From: Acidobacteriota bacterium
GTDB lineage: Bacteria > Acidobacteriota > Terriglobia > Terriglobales > Acidobacteriaceae
Assembly: GCA_003225175.1 (NCBI GenBank)
Contig: QIBA01000028.1
Coordinates: 1-64,000 of the forward strand
DNA length: 64,000 nucleotides
Reading direction: 5' to 3'
Part shown: positions 35,598 to 44,214 of the stretch, piece by piece
Position numbering within the stretch: position 1 is the first letter of the stretch
Layout: every line of letters starts with the position of its first letter
Position numbers and translations under genes: made by a program
The notes under the pieces: model-generated
Told to the model about the DNA's origin: nothing
The model's input: the letters and a program-made list of their open reading frames with translations, nothing else
Database searches by the model: none

Positions 35598-35995
35598 TTC
35601 AGAATTCGAGCCGTCAGCTTCACAGCGCTCAATCGCAACTCTTCTATTATTTTGAGAGATACCCCAGGATGGGGCGAACTGAAGGGTCCCCTCCGTCCTT
35701 TCACTCCATTCCCATCCCGAGAGGCTCCCCTTCCAGGTGCAGCCCATTCCGCTCCGATTTACTTCGTGGTATCACCCGCAAAAGACTCGCAGGAAACCTC
35801 TGGATGCCAATTCACGAACGCACCATTGGGATTCTCCTTCCACGTATCTTGACTTGAATTACCGCCCAGAGCACAAGCATCGTGTGGAACTAATCCGTTC
35901 TCTCTTAGGAATATCGAGAAATGCAAGGATAAAGATGACAAGCAGACTGAGGTTTGTGATCTTTCCTTGCCCTTGTAACCTGCTCTGTGTCTCCT
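35598..35995. other. Intergenic region, nothing recognised
   Basis: About 400 bp between the M23 peptidase and yjbQ, same strand. No promoter, terminator, RNA structure or small gene could be supported. The frames present here have no family features. Confidence 0.4.
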
Positions 35996-36412
35996 ATGAT
36001 TTCTCAACATCAACTCACTATCTCCACCTCCGGCCAGGGACACATGCACGATCTGACCGAGGATGTCGCCGCAGCAGTCGCGCATTCGAACATCAAAACG
36101 GGTGTCGTCAATATCTTCAATGTTGGCAGTACCGCCGCCGTAGGGACGATTGAATTTGAGCCGGGACTGGAGAAGGACTTGCCGGCGATTCTGAACAAGC
36201 TGATTCCGCCGAGTCGCAATTACGGACATGAACAGGCATGGCACGACGGTAACGGCCACTCGCATTTGCAAGCCACTCTGCTGGGTCCGTCGTTGACACT
36301 ACCCATAGCAGGCGGCAAGCTGATGCTCGGCACATGGCAACAGATCTTCCACCTTGAATGCGACGTGCGCGAAAGGAAGCGGACCCTTGTGGTTACCATT
36401 ATGGGCGAATAA
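35996..36412 (+). CDS. YjbQ/UPF0047 family protein
   Basis: 138 residues, a single-domain protein of the YjbQ family, some members of which have weak thiamine-phosphate synthase activity. The segment NVGSTAAVGTIEFEPGL is the variant form found in many archaea and deltaproteobacteria. The conserved end GHSHLQATLLGPSLTLP with GTWQQIFHLECD is intact, with the histidines that bind metal or phosphate. I chose the ATG over a GTG three codons upstream. The presence of thiL 2 kb away is suggestive only. Confidence 0.88.
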   Translation: MISQHQLTISTSGQGHMHDLTEDVAAAVAHSNIKTGVVNIFNVGSTAAVGTIEFEPGLEKDLPAILNKLIPPSRNYGHEQAWHDGNGHSHLQATLLGPSLTLPIAGGKLMLGTWQQIFHLECDVRERKRTLVVTIMGE

Positions 36413-36714
36413 TCGCGGAGAGCATCTATTCGGTTCCTGGAAAAACAAACGCAGAGTCACTACGAGAGGAAATGAAGGCCAGAAATGCACGCGATTTTTG
36501 GACCAATCCTGCTTTGGCGTCAATTCAGCCCGTGGAAAACGAAGACGCTGATTGTGCGGACCAGCTGGCTGCCTCTCAGACAGGCCGGACCTTCGTTTTT
36601 GCATGGTCTTGGAACGTGAGCCTACGGCCTGTACTTATCTCTTAGTTATTGGCGTTCACTTGCAGACGCCCCTATGCCTCGGGCAGATCCGGCGTGAGAC
36701 TACAGTGGAGTGCT
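36413..36714. other. Intergenic region, nothing recognised
   Basis: About 300 bp between yjbQ and the convergent DUF2934 gene. No terminator hairpin or gene is supported. Confidence 0.4.
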
Positions 36715-36954
36715 TTATGCGGCCAGCTTTTCTTTCCTGTTAAACATGATGGATTCCGCCTGGATCCAATCTTCTTCGGCTCTGCCGTCCTCACGACCCC
36801 GCTCCTCATACAGCCGATACGCCAGCTCCCGAATGTTCTGTTGCAAGTCAGGCGACGGTTGAGCCAATAGGGGAATCACTCCTTCAGCTTGCTTGGTTAC
36901 CCGCAGCAATGACTGACTTTCCGGCACAGCCGCATCGATTCGTTTCTTCGCCAT
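36715..36954 (-). CDS. DUF2934 domain protein
   Basis: 79 residues. The C-terminal half IRELAYRLYEERGREDGRAEEDWIQAE is the DUF2934 signature (helix with R-A-Y-x-L-Y-E-x-R-G-R-x-D-G, then D-W-x-x-A-E). Such short acidic-basic helical proteins are common in acidobacteria and proteobacteria, often several per genome, with unknown function. The N-terminal 35 residues are variable. It is divergent from the selenocysteine thioredoxin. Confidence 0.85.
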   Translation of the reverse strand: MAKKRIDAAVPESQSLLRVTKQAEGVIPLLAQPSPDLQQNIRELAYRLYEERGREDGRAEEDWIQAESIMFNRKEKLAA

Positions 36955-37390
36955 GTTACTTCTCTCCTGGATGAATATCTTTACAATCTACTTGCGAATT
37001 AGGATGCTCCCCTTCAAAAGCTTTCGATGACGCTTTCCACATGGCGTAACTTTTCGCAGGATCGTTCCCGGGCCGGTGACGCTTGGGTAACCGAGGATCC
37101 CAGGTTATTTCAGCGGTAGCTGCTTATACAGTCCGGCTTTACGCGAAGATTTAGGAAGAAGTCCAAGCCCCTTACACGCCCTTTAAATCTCTTCAGGGCG
37201 ACAGTCTCCAACGCAATCCGCCCTGCTACTCTCGTGCGAGTTGCCGCAAAATGCGGCACTCTTGGTGCCCTTTTTCCTCTTAACGAGCAAAGCAGAATGG
37301 CGATCGGTCCTTCTCCGTGACGATCACGGGTGCCATTCTGGTTTCGGAATAAAATATGAACCAAGATTCAGTGCAGAGCAGGAGGAGAAT
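36955..37390. other. Upstream region of the selenocysteine thioredoxin gene
   Basis: No gene is seen. A TAAAAT sequence at 37350-37355 could be a -10 box but lacks a -35. AGGAGG at 37380-37385 is the ribosome site of the following gene. Confidence 0.4.
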
Positions 37391-37981
37391 ATGAGTGTGA
37401 ATTGGAGTACAGATGTTGATCAGGCATTAGCTGCCGCCCATGAGAAGAACCGGTCCATTCTGATCGACTTTAGTGCGGCGCCAGCGTGAGGCGCCTGTAC
37501 TCGGCTGGATGCCGAGTCATATGATGAACAAAGGACCGCCGAGTTTATCCACCAGAACTTCATTCCTGTAAAGGCTCATATCAAGGAACATCCAGCATGG
37601 TTCCACCGTTTTGACGCGGTGTGGACCCCGAGTGTGCTGCTATTCGACCGCGAGGGCAAAGAACGAGTCCGTATAGAAGGCTATTTGCCGCATGACGACT
37701 TTCTTGCTGCTCTCGAGAGCGGTCTCGGCCGTATCGCGTTCGTGCACAAGCAATACGCCGATGCGGAACGCTGGTACAACGATGTGATCACGGGCTTGGG
37801 GGAAACCCATTCCGCTCCCGGGGCGATGTATTGGCGGGCAGTAGCGCATTACAAAGCGACCAATGACCACACCGTTCTCGGCAGAGTTGCAGAGGATCTT
37901 CGCGCGCAATACCCCTCAAGTGTGTGGGCGTCAAAGTCGATTCCGTGGCTGCCGACCGGAGCGCAAAAGGAAGTGGCGTGA
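37391..37981 (+). CDS. Selenocysteine-containing thioredoxin-fold protein (in-frame UGA)
   Basis: Read through one TGA at 37487-37489, this is a 196-residue protein. It starts MSVNWSTDVDQALAAAHEKN after AGGAGG. ILIDFSAAPA-U-GAC puts the UGA (residue 33) exactly at the first Cys of a thioredoxin CxxC site, with C36 kept. The cis-Pro region follows (VWTPSVLLFDREGKER), so the fold continues in the same frame past the stop. The last ~75 residues are a TPR-like helical extension (QYADAERWYNDVI, MYWRAVAHYKAT). The frame is clean apart from that single codon, and a SECIS-like hairpin follows. A redox enzyme with Sec as the attacking residue is inferred. The alternative is a nonsense mutation, made unlikely by the exact position. 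Confidence 0.88.
37499..37517 (+). promoter_or_regulatory. Bacterial SECIS element of the thioredoxin-like selenoprotein
   Basis: ACTCGGC and GCCGAGT form a perfect 7-bp stem around the loop TGGAT. The loop starts 16 nt after the UGA and has G in its second and third positions. Known bacterial SECIS hairpins lie in the coding sequence right after UGA, with a G among the first two loop bases and about 16-37 nt between UGA and loop; this one meets those rules. A bulged T and two further pairs may extend the stem. Confidence 0.8.
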
Positions 37982-38082
37982 AGAGTACCCGAGTCAAGCG
38001 GTAGAACCCTCGACTAAATATCAACGTGGAGCAACCCTGAAGTGAGAACCACAATCGCACGATACACACTCCTGAACTTTTT

Positions 38083-38184
38083 ATGAGAATGGCAAATCCT
38101 GTTTTACTGACTGGTGTGCTGTTGGTTGCTGGCTGGTTCTGGGGGACGTGGAGTTTGGAAAGGCGAAAGAAGCGGAAGCTGTAG
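38083..38184 (+). CDS. Possible 33-residue membrane peptide
   Basis: A short frame that encodes a single hydrophobic helix (NPVLLTGVLLVAGWFWGTW) followed by a strongly basic end (ERRKKRKL), the pattern of a small inner-membrane protein. No clear ribosome site is visible. It sits between the selenoprotein gene and the convergent PilZ gene. It could be chance. Confidence 0.3.
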   Translation: MRMANPVLLTGVLLVAGWFWGTWSLERRKKRKL

Positions 38185-38263
38185 ACTCAGTGAATTCCGC
38201 TCTGCTCTTGCTTCTTCTAAATCGCATGAATCCCGAAGGTGGCGCCCGGTGACTAACCGTGCA

Positions 38264-38599
38264 TTATCGCTCGCCTTCTTCTGTCCAGTCGGCCGGTGGC
38301 AGAGAGACGCCCCAAATATTCTGGGGGTGATCGAGTGCGATGCCGACCTCCAGAGCGCTCTGGCGGCTGGCAAAGACAACTCGCGCCGCTGCAGCCTTGC
38401 CCGTGAGTTGGACGTGTACGTTAATTCCGGCTCCAAGCTCCAGTTGGCTGGAGGTCTTCACCAGAGCTCCATGCAGGTTCACAACGATGGTTTCTCCATC
38501 GCAGGAGAGTCCCGTGGATTGAACCTCAATGCGCACGCGAATTGGTACTCGTGTGCTCCTGCGGAGGTCTTTGTAGGGTCTGGCACCCGTGCCGCTCAT
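38264..38599 (-). CDS. Single-domain PilZ protein
   Basis: 111 residues. It starts with a basic segment LRRSTRVPIRVRIEV, which contains an RxxxR-like motif, then a beta core (GETIVVNLHGALVKTS, VVFASRQSALEVGIAL) and a closing PQNIWGVSLPPADW. The second c-di-GMP motif (DxSxxG) is replaced by NLHGAL, so nucleotide binding is uncertain. It is a type common in acidobacteria, where the protein is often near no obvious partner. Confidence 0.75.
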   Translation of the reverse strand: MSGTGARPYKDLRRSTRVPIRVRIEVQSTGLSCDGETIVVNLHGALVKTSSQLELGAGINVHVQLTGKAAAARVVFASRQSALEVGIALDHPQNIWGVSLPPADWTEEGER

Positions 38600-38684
38600 G
38601 CAACCATGATAGGTGATGATTATCCTGTTTGCCCCAATTTGGGATCATTGACAACTTTCGAAACTCAAATAGAGGAGTCTCCGC

Positions 38685-38894
38685 TCATAAGCAGAAACGC
38701 TGAGCGAGCGACGCGATGCCAATGCAGATGGCCAGTAGCACCGCCAGGAAATTTGCCCAACTCGATTGAGGTTCCTGGCGAAGAATACCCGCAACAACTG
38801 CGTTCCTAAAGATCCGGCAGAACGGAAAGGTGCCGATCGCAAAAACGCAACCCACGGCAAAACTTAACCCGGGTTTGCCGTTGGAGCTCCTCAT
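38685..38894 (-). CDS. Possible small two-span membrane protein
   Basis: A 69-residue frame starting MRSSNGKPGLSFAVGCVFAIG with two hydrophobic segments (LSFAVGCVFAIGTFPFCRI and NFLAVLLAICIGIASLAQRF). The pattern suggests a membrane protein, but there is no clear ribosome site and no recognised family. Confidence 0.3.
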   Translation of the reverse strand: MRSSNGKPGLSFAVGCVFAIGTFPFCRIFRNAVVAGILRQEPQSSWANFLAVLLAICIGIASLAQRFCL

Positions 38895-39029
38895 CGTGGC
38901 GAACGTAAGATGAATTGGCTGCCTGATATAAGTGAATGAATTGTCGCAACTATCCGAGAAGATTGCTCTGGTAACGGGTTCTGCATCTTTCCTGTTCCCC
39001 ATCCCTCATCCCCTGTACCCTAATTCATA

Positions 39030-40250
39030 GTGAAACGCTCCGGAGTTGCCGATCTCCCTCTGCATGGCGGACGTGTGCCTCAGTGGCTTGCTGAGCGCAT
39101 GACTACGCTCGGAACGGCCATCGTCGAGAGTGTTCTTTACCATCATGGGACTGCCGAGCTGTTGTCGCGGTTGAGCGATCCGTTTTGGTTCCAGGCTCTC
39201 GGCTGCGTGATGGGAATGGACTGGCACTCGTCGGGGATCACGACCTCTGTGCTGGGCGCTTTGAAGCGAGGCATCAATCCGCGCTCGACGGAGTTGGGAA
39301 TCTACATTTGCGGTGGGCGCGGACGGCATTCGCGCAGGACTCCCGATGAGTTGCGGGCAATCGCCGATGACACTGGCTTGGACGGTGGCCGTCTCGTCCG
39401 CGCCAGCCGGCTCACGGCGCGGGTGGATAACAACGCCATCGCCGATGGTTTCCAGCTTTATCTTCACTCTTTCATCTTGAGCAATCGCGGTGAGTGGGCG
39501 GTTGTGCAGCAGGGCATGAACGACCGTACTGGTATGGCGCGGCGTTATCACTGGCATTCGGCTTCAGTGCGCGATTTTGTCTCCGAGCCACATACCGCAA
39601 TTATCGGCGAACATCAGGGCGTGATCATGAACTTGGTGGACGCGCAGGCGGCGCCGGCGCAATCCGCTCTGCTCTCAATCATACGGGAGCGTCCCGAGAC
39701 AACACTCGATACAGTGCGCAAGCTTTCGCTACCGCGCCACCATAATGTTCGGGCTTCTGATGTGGACTTGAGGCGTCTTGGCGCGGTGCTCGCTCTCGCT
39801 TATGAAAGAGAGTTCCAGGATTTCGCATCGCTGCTTTTGTTGGAGAAGCTCGGGCCGCGTACCTTGCAATCACTCGTGCTGGTAGGCGAGGTGGTGCACG
39901 GCGCTCCAAGCCGCTTCTCCGATCCTGCGCGCTTCTCCTTCGCGCACGGTGGCAAGGACGGGCATCCATTTCCGGTGCCACTCAAAACCTACGACGAGTC
40001 GATTGCGGTGCTCCGCCGCGGACTGCAGGCAGCCAAGCTGGGCGATCCTGACAAGATGGACGGTTTCAAGCGTCTGGATGCATTCGTGCGCCGAATTGAA
40101 TCTCAATTACAGCCTGAAGCAGATCTGCCCGAGGTCGTTGCTCACGAGAAGAGAATTTCAAAATCGATTGGCGGACGCACAGTCTTCGATGATCAAAGCC
40201 GCCAGGCCGAGGGCAGGCAAATGTCTTTGTTTCGGAAAAACGGCAGATAA
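39030..40250 (+). CDS. DUF763 domain protein
   Basis: 406 residues starting at GTG (MKRSGVADLPLHGGRVPQWL), which is the characteristic N-terminus of DUF763. Further conserved parts are GIYICGGRGRHSRRTP, DGFQLYLHSFILS, GEWAVVQQGMN, YHWHSASVRDFVSEPH, and the Lys/His-rich RKLSLPRHHNV. The family is found in archaea and scattered bacteria. Its function is unknown, though helical and basic parts suggest nucleic-acid contact. The frame is whole. It converges on the histidine kinase gene. Confidence 0.88.
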   Translation: MKRSGVADLPLHGGRVPQWLAERMTTLGTAIVESVLYHHGTAELLSRLSDPFWFQALGCVMGMDWHSSGITTSVLGALKRGINPRSTELGIYICGGRGRHSRRTPDELRAIADDTGLDGGRLVRASRLTARVDNNAIADGFQLYLHSFILSNRGEWAVVQQGMNDRTGMARRYHWHSASVRDFVSEPHTAIIGEHQGVIMNLVDAQAAPAQSALLSIIRERPETTLDTVRKLSLPRHHNVRASDVDLRRLGAVLALAYEREFQDFASLLLLEKLGPRTLQSLVLVGEVVHGAPSRFSDPARFSFAHGGKDGHPFPVPLKTYDESIAVLRRGLQAAKLGDPDKMDGFKRLDAFVRRIESQLQPEADLPEVVAHEKRISKSIGGRTVFDDQSRQAEGRQMSLFRKNGR

Positions 40251-40296
40251 GAACGGATTGGTATGCCGCGACGACTCCGACCGATGCCGACCGGTT

Positions 40297-42513
40297 CTAG
40301 CCTATTGCGGTCGCTTCCACGGCAAGCGGGAGTTCCAAAATGAAACGAGCTCCAACAGGCTGATTCTCTTCGATACGAATTGAGCCGTTGTGCTCCTGCA
40401 TGATGCGGCTGACGATAGAGAGTCCGAGGCCCGTGCCGCGTTTCTTCGTCGATACGTACGGCAGGAATAGGCGTTCCTTCATGTCGTCGGTGATTCCGTG
40501 GCCGGTATCGGCGATCACAATCTCTACCGAATCGCGACTTTCAACGAGCAATGTGGAGATATAAATCTCTCGCACCATGGACTCCTGCAGCGCCTCGGCG
40601 GCGTTGTCGATGAGATTCGCGATTGCTCGCTTCATCGCGTCAGGATCGGCGAGTACTACCGGCAGATCAGGCGCGAGGTGTGTCTGAATTGTGATTCCGT
40701 CGAGGCGTCCGCTGAACAGTTGCAAAGCGCTTTCAATAATCGCATTGATCTCGCTGGGTCGAGGTTGTGCAGTAGGAAAACGCGCGAGCGTGGAGAATTC
40801 ATCTACGAGCTGACGAACGGTTTCGACCGCATTCGCGATGGTTCCGGCGCAGCCGTGCATCACTGCGATCGAATTCTCATCCGGCGCAGTGCCGCGTTCC
40901 AAATGGCGACGAATGCGGTCGGCTGAGAGTGCGATTGGAGTGAGCGGGTTCTTAATTTCGTGTGCAACGCGGCGGGCGACCTCACGCCAGGCTGCCTGCT
41001 TTTGCGCGCGCAACAGTTCCGTGAAATCTTCAAAGACAAGAACATAGCCGAGCCTCTGTCGGTCGATGCGCATCGATGCCACTGTAATGGCGACATTGAG
41101 TACTCCCGCGCCCGATTTGAGCTCAAACTGGCTTGTGGTTGTACCCATGCGGTCGGCCTTGCGCATTAGATGAATCATCTGCGCGGAGATTTCGGGGCCG
41201 AAGATATCGCGCAGAGAAGCGCCTTCAAAATTTTCGGCGGAGGTCGTTGCTGTGGATTCGTCTCTGAATTTAAGGAGTCGAACGAACGCGGGATTCGCGT
41301 GGGCGACTCTTCCGGCTCCGTCCAAAGACAACACGCCTGTGGGAATATTCTCCAGGATGATTTCGGTCTGGCGTCGGCGATGTTCAATGTTGGCATTCGC
41401 ACGTTCCAGTTCGCGTGAGGAGTGCTCGATCTTTGTCCGGCTTTCTTCTAGGTCGGCAGCCATGCGATTGAATGAGGCCACCAATTCACCGAGCTCGTCT
41501 GCAGCAGCCACGGCCACACGATAGGAGAAGTGTCCCTGCGAGAGTTCTTGAGTAGCCTCAGCGAGCGCAGCCACCGGTCGCGTAACAAGTTTCGAAATGA
41601 ACAGCGACAGCCATGTAGCCGCAAAGAGTACAAGGGCGGTGATCAGGAGGAGCAGCAGAATATATGCCCGACGCACTGCCTTACCTGCGGTTGCGAGTTC
41701 CTGATAATTACGTTGGCTCTCGGCGATTCGCAGCATAGTGGCGTCAAAGTTCGTCGGCAGCGGAATAGCCACGATGATTAAGCCATTTCTTCCGACATCG
41801 CTTTCGCCAAGCGCATACGCAAGATTGCCCCAGCTGAAACGGCGGTGCGCACCGAGCGCTTCGATCATCGATCCGCCAATTTGCTGCCATCCTGCTGGCG
41901 AATTGATGGATGCCACTGGAGCGTGTCCACGCAACGCGAAGGCAAAACCGCCCTGCAACGCAGGCCGGTATTCGCTTAGCACAGCATTTGCCAGCGCAAA
42001 GTCTCCGGAATCGAACGATCGCTGTATTCGAGCGTTGTTGGCCAGCGTTTGTGCTTCTGCTTGAGCATTGTCCTTTGCATACCCGAGTAAGAGCGTCGCA
42101 ACCTGCTCCGAACCTTCACGGAGATTTTGGACCGGACGCGAGAACCAGCGATCGATAGATCGATTCGTCAGCAGGTACGTAAACAGGAACATAAAGAGCG
42201 CCGGCGTGAACGACATCAGCAGCGCGCCGAAGACCATCTTTGTGCGGAACTTCGAACCCAGCACGCCGATACGGCGCTCTGCCAGCAGCTTGAGCAAGTT
42301 TCGGAGCAGCACGAACGTGAGCGCAACGAAGAGCAGGAACACGAGCGCGGAGAGTGCTGTCAGGAGGACAGTTTGCTGTACGCCGCCCGGGCTGAGAAAA
42401 GTCAGATTAAAAGCCTGCTGCGAGACCAATACAAAAAAGAGAAGAACGATAGCGATGCCAAGACCGATGATGAGGGCCTTGCGCTCGACTGGCTTGGAGT
42501 TGCTTGCAGGCAC
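40297..42513 (-). CDS. NtrY-like sensor histidine kinase
   Basis: 738 residues. Three N-terminal membrane helices (about 13-33, 43-68, 90-112) are followed by an extracytoplasmic sensor region of ~165 residues and a fourth helix near 283-303. HAMP (VTRPVAALAEATQELSQG), a PAS domain (ILENIPTGVLSLDGAGRVAH), the dimerisation domain with phospho-acceptor H518 (VAHEIKNPLTPIALS), and an ATPase domain come next. The ATPase has N (NLIDNAAEAL), G1 (DTGHGI) and G2 (GTGLGLSI) boxes. The order is that of NtrY, the nitrogen/redox sensor. No NtrX/NtrC-type regulator is next to it. Confidence 0.92.
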   Translation of the reverse strand: MPASNSKPVERKALIIGLGIAIVLLFFVLVSQQAFNLTFLSPGGVQQTVLLTALSALVFLLFVALTFVLLRNLLKLLAERRIGVLGSKFRTKMVFGALLMSFTPALFMFLFTYLLTNRSIDRWFSRPVQNLREGSEQVATLLLGYAKDNAQAEAQTLANNARIQRSFDSGDFALANAVLSEYRPALQGGFAFALRGHAPVASINSPAGWQQIGGSMIEALGAHRRFSWGNLAYALGESDVGRNGLIIVAIPLPTNFDATMLRIAESQRNYQELATAGKAVRRAYILLLLLITALVLFAATWLSLFISKLVTRPVAALAEATQELSQGHFSYRVAVAAADELGELVASFNRMAADLEESRTKIEHSSRELERANANIEHRRRQTEIILENIPTGVLSLDGAGRVAHANPAFVRLLKFRDESTATTSAENFEGASLRDIFGPEISAQMIHLMRKADRMGTTTSQFELKSGAGVLNVAITVASMRIDRQRLGYVLVFEDFTELLRAQKQAAWREVARRVAHEIKNPLTPIALSADRIRRHLERGTAPDENSIAVMHGCAGTIANAVETVRQLVDEFSTLARFPTAQPRPSEINAIIESALQLFSGRLDGITIQTHLAPDLPVVLADPDAMKRAIANLIDNAAEALQESMVREIYISTLLVESRDSVEIVIADTGHGITDDMKERLFLPYVSTKKRGTGLGLSIVSRIMQEHNGSIRIEENQPVGARFILELPLAVEATAIG

Positions 42514-42918
42514 GGTGCTGAAGAAATTATAGGACGGCTGGGAAGGCGCGTACGACAGTCACTTCGACAGCATAGGAGGCGCATGCTGCGCTCTGTTTGG
42601 GTCGGAAAAACGCAGATTTGAATCACGAGTCATTAGCCCCAGATTCGCGGAGCGACGGTATGAGAAAGTGTTGGGTCGAAAAAAGGAAAGACCGAAGTGC
42701 CGGAGGTGACGGCATTGGCTTCGCCAACAAGAAGGATGCCGCCCTTCCAAGGCTCTCTGTTCACCAACGCACGTCTAGGACGGCATCCTAGTCTTCACCT
42801 TGGCGCCTCGGTAGAGACGCAACTTTGCTCCTGAGTCTGATGGGGAGCGGCCTGTCAGATTGGCGACGTGAAAAACCCTAATGTGGACAAGCCTGCAGCA
42901 TGCCGCGTCTCCACGAAT
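42514..42918. other. Intergenic region with a 9-bp inverted repeat
   Basis: About 400 bp between ald and the kinase, both on the minus strand. AGGATGCCG (42733-42741) and CGGCATCCT (42781-42789) form a dyad with a 39-nt gap. No gene is seen. Confidence 0.45.
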
Positions 42919-44034
42919 CTATGCAACCAAGTCTTTTACCGCCTTGAACGGCTTGCGCTGCGACTCCGCCACGGCCGAGTACGTGAGATATCCCTGGAAG
43001 GTGTTTACGCCTTCGCGGATTCCCGGATCAGTCTTGATTGCCGCTTGCGCGCCATGGTTCGCGAGCTTTAGCACGTAAGGGAAAGTTGCGTTCGTAAGCG
43101 CCAGCGTCGAAGTGTGTGGTACTGCGCCGGGCATGTTGGTTACGCAGTAGTGGACCACTCCATCCACTGTGTAGGCGGGATTACTGTGGGTTGTCGGTTT
43201 GGCTGTTTCGATACAGCCGCCCTGATCGATGGCGACGTCGACAATGACTGCCCCACGCTTCATGTGACTGACCATCTCCCGACTGACCAGCTTTGGAGCT
43301 GCGGCGCCGGGAATGAGCACGCCCCCTATTACGAGATCGGCTTCGGCGCAGGATTTCGCAATGGTGTAGGAGTTCGAAGCCAGTGTACGTACTTGTCCGT
43401 TGAAGATGTCGTCCAGCTCGCGCAGGCGGTTCAGATTGATGTCGATGATTGCGGTATCGGCGCCCATTCCGAGAGCGATCTTGGCTGCATTAATACCAAC
43501 GATGCCGCCGCCAATGATTGTGACCTTCGCCGGTGCCACTCCGGGAACGCCCCCGAGCAGAATGCCTCGTCCCCCCTTTTCATGCTCAAGATAGCTGGCG
43601 CCAACTTGGACCGACATGCGTCCAGCAACCTCGGACATTGGCGTGAGCAGGGGCAAGGTGCCGTTCCGATCCGTGACCGTCTCGTAGGCAATGCCCACCA
43701 CCTTCTTCTTAAGTAGATGATCGGTGAGATCCGGAATGGGAGCGAGGTGAAGATAAGTAAAGAGCACCAAACCATCGCGGAAGAATTGCACTTCCTGCTC
43801 GATCGGTTCTTTAACCTTAACCACCATTTCGGCGCGGTTCCACACTTCTGCCGCAGACCCGGCGATCTCAGCCCCGGCCTGTTTGTAGTCGCGGTCGGGC
43901 ATGGATGAAAGCTCGCCCGCTTTGGTTTCGACCAGAACTCGATGGCCTGCCTCGACAAGCGCTTTCACTCCGGAGGGCACAATCCCAACTCTTGCTTCGT
44001 GATCTTTTACTTCCTTCGGTACGCCAATAATCAT
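42919..44034 (-). CDS. ald: Alanine dehydrogenase
   Basis: Catalyses NAD-dependent reversible deamination of L-alanine to pyruvate and ammonia. At 371 residues it starts [18 protein letters not shown]. The pyruvate-binding lysine is in VVKVKEP and the catalytic histidine is in FTYLHLAP. The nucleotide loop is [15 protein letters not shown], and [19 protein letters not shown] follows. All key positions are in place. It may feed ammonia or redox balance. A 22-bp inverted repeat pair separates it from the aldehyde dehydrogenase gene upstream. Confidence 0.97.
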   Translation of the reverse strand: MIIGVPKEVKDHEARVGIVPSGVKALVEAGHRVLVETKAGELSSMPDRDYKQAGAEIAGSAAEVWNRAEMVVKVKEPIEQEVQFFRDGLVLFTYLHLAPIPDLTDHLLKKKVVGIAYETVTDRNGTLPLLTPMSEVAGRMSVQVGASYLEHEKGGRGILLGGVPGVAPAKVTIIGGGIVGINAAKIALGMGADTAIIDINLNRLRELDDIFNGQVRTLASNSYTIAKSCAEADLVIGGVLIPGAAAPKLVSREMVSHMKRGAVIVDVAIDQGGCIETAKPTTHSNPAYTVDGVVHYCVTNMPGAVPHTSTLALTNATFPYVLKLANHGAQAAIKTDPGIREGVNTFQGYLTYSAVAESQRKPFKAVKDLVA

Positions 44035-44056
44035 CGTATGCCTCGAAAATCGTTTT

Positions 44057-44207
44057 CACCACGGAGACACCGAGTCACGGAGAAGAGGAAAAGCTAAATA
44101 TGAAGGCCACGAAGGAAATAAGCCAAGCTGCCTTGCATCATCGTGTCCCTTAGTGTCCTTTGTGGTTTGATCTCTGATTTCGTCTGTGACTCGGTGTCTC
44201 CGTGGTG
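44057..44207. repeat. Intergenic element bounded by 22-bp perfect inverted repeats
   Basis: The 22 bases at 44057-44078 (core CACGGAGACACCGAG) recur as an exact reverse complement at 44186-44207. Between them lie looser copies of the same words (AAGGCCACGAAGG facing CCTTTGTGG). No gene lies inside. The same wording occurs at 1630-1716 and 48780-48816. It looks like a small non-coding dispersed repeat. Confidence 0.75.
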
Positions 44208-44214
44208 CATCAAA

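Noticed and set aside
37619-37981. Separate 120-residue gene starting at 37619
   Set aside because: It begins in the middle of a thioredoxin fold; the upstream half is in the same frame across the UGA.
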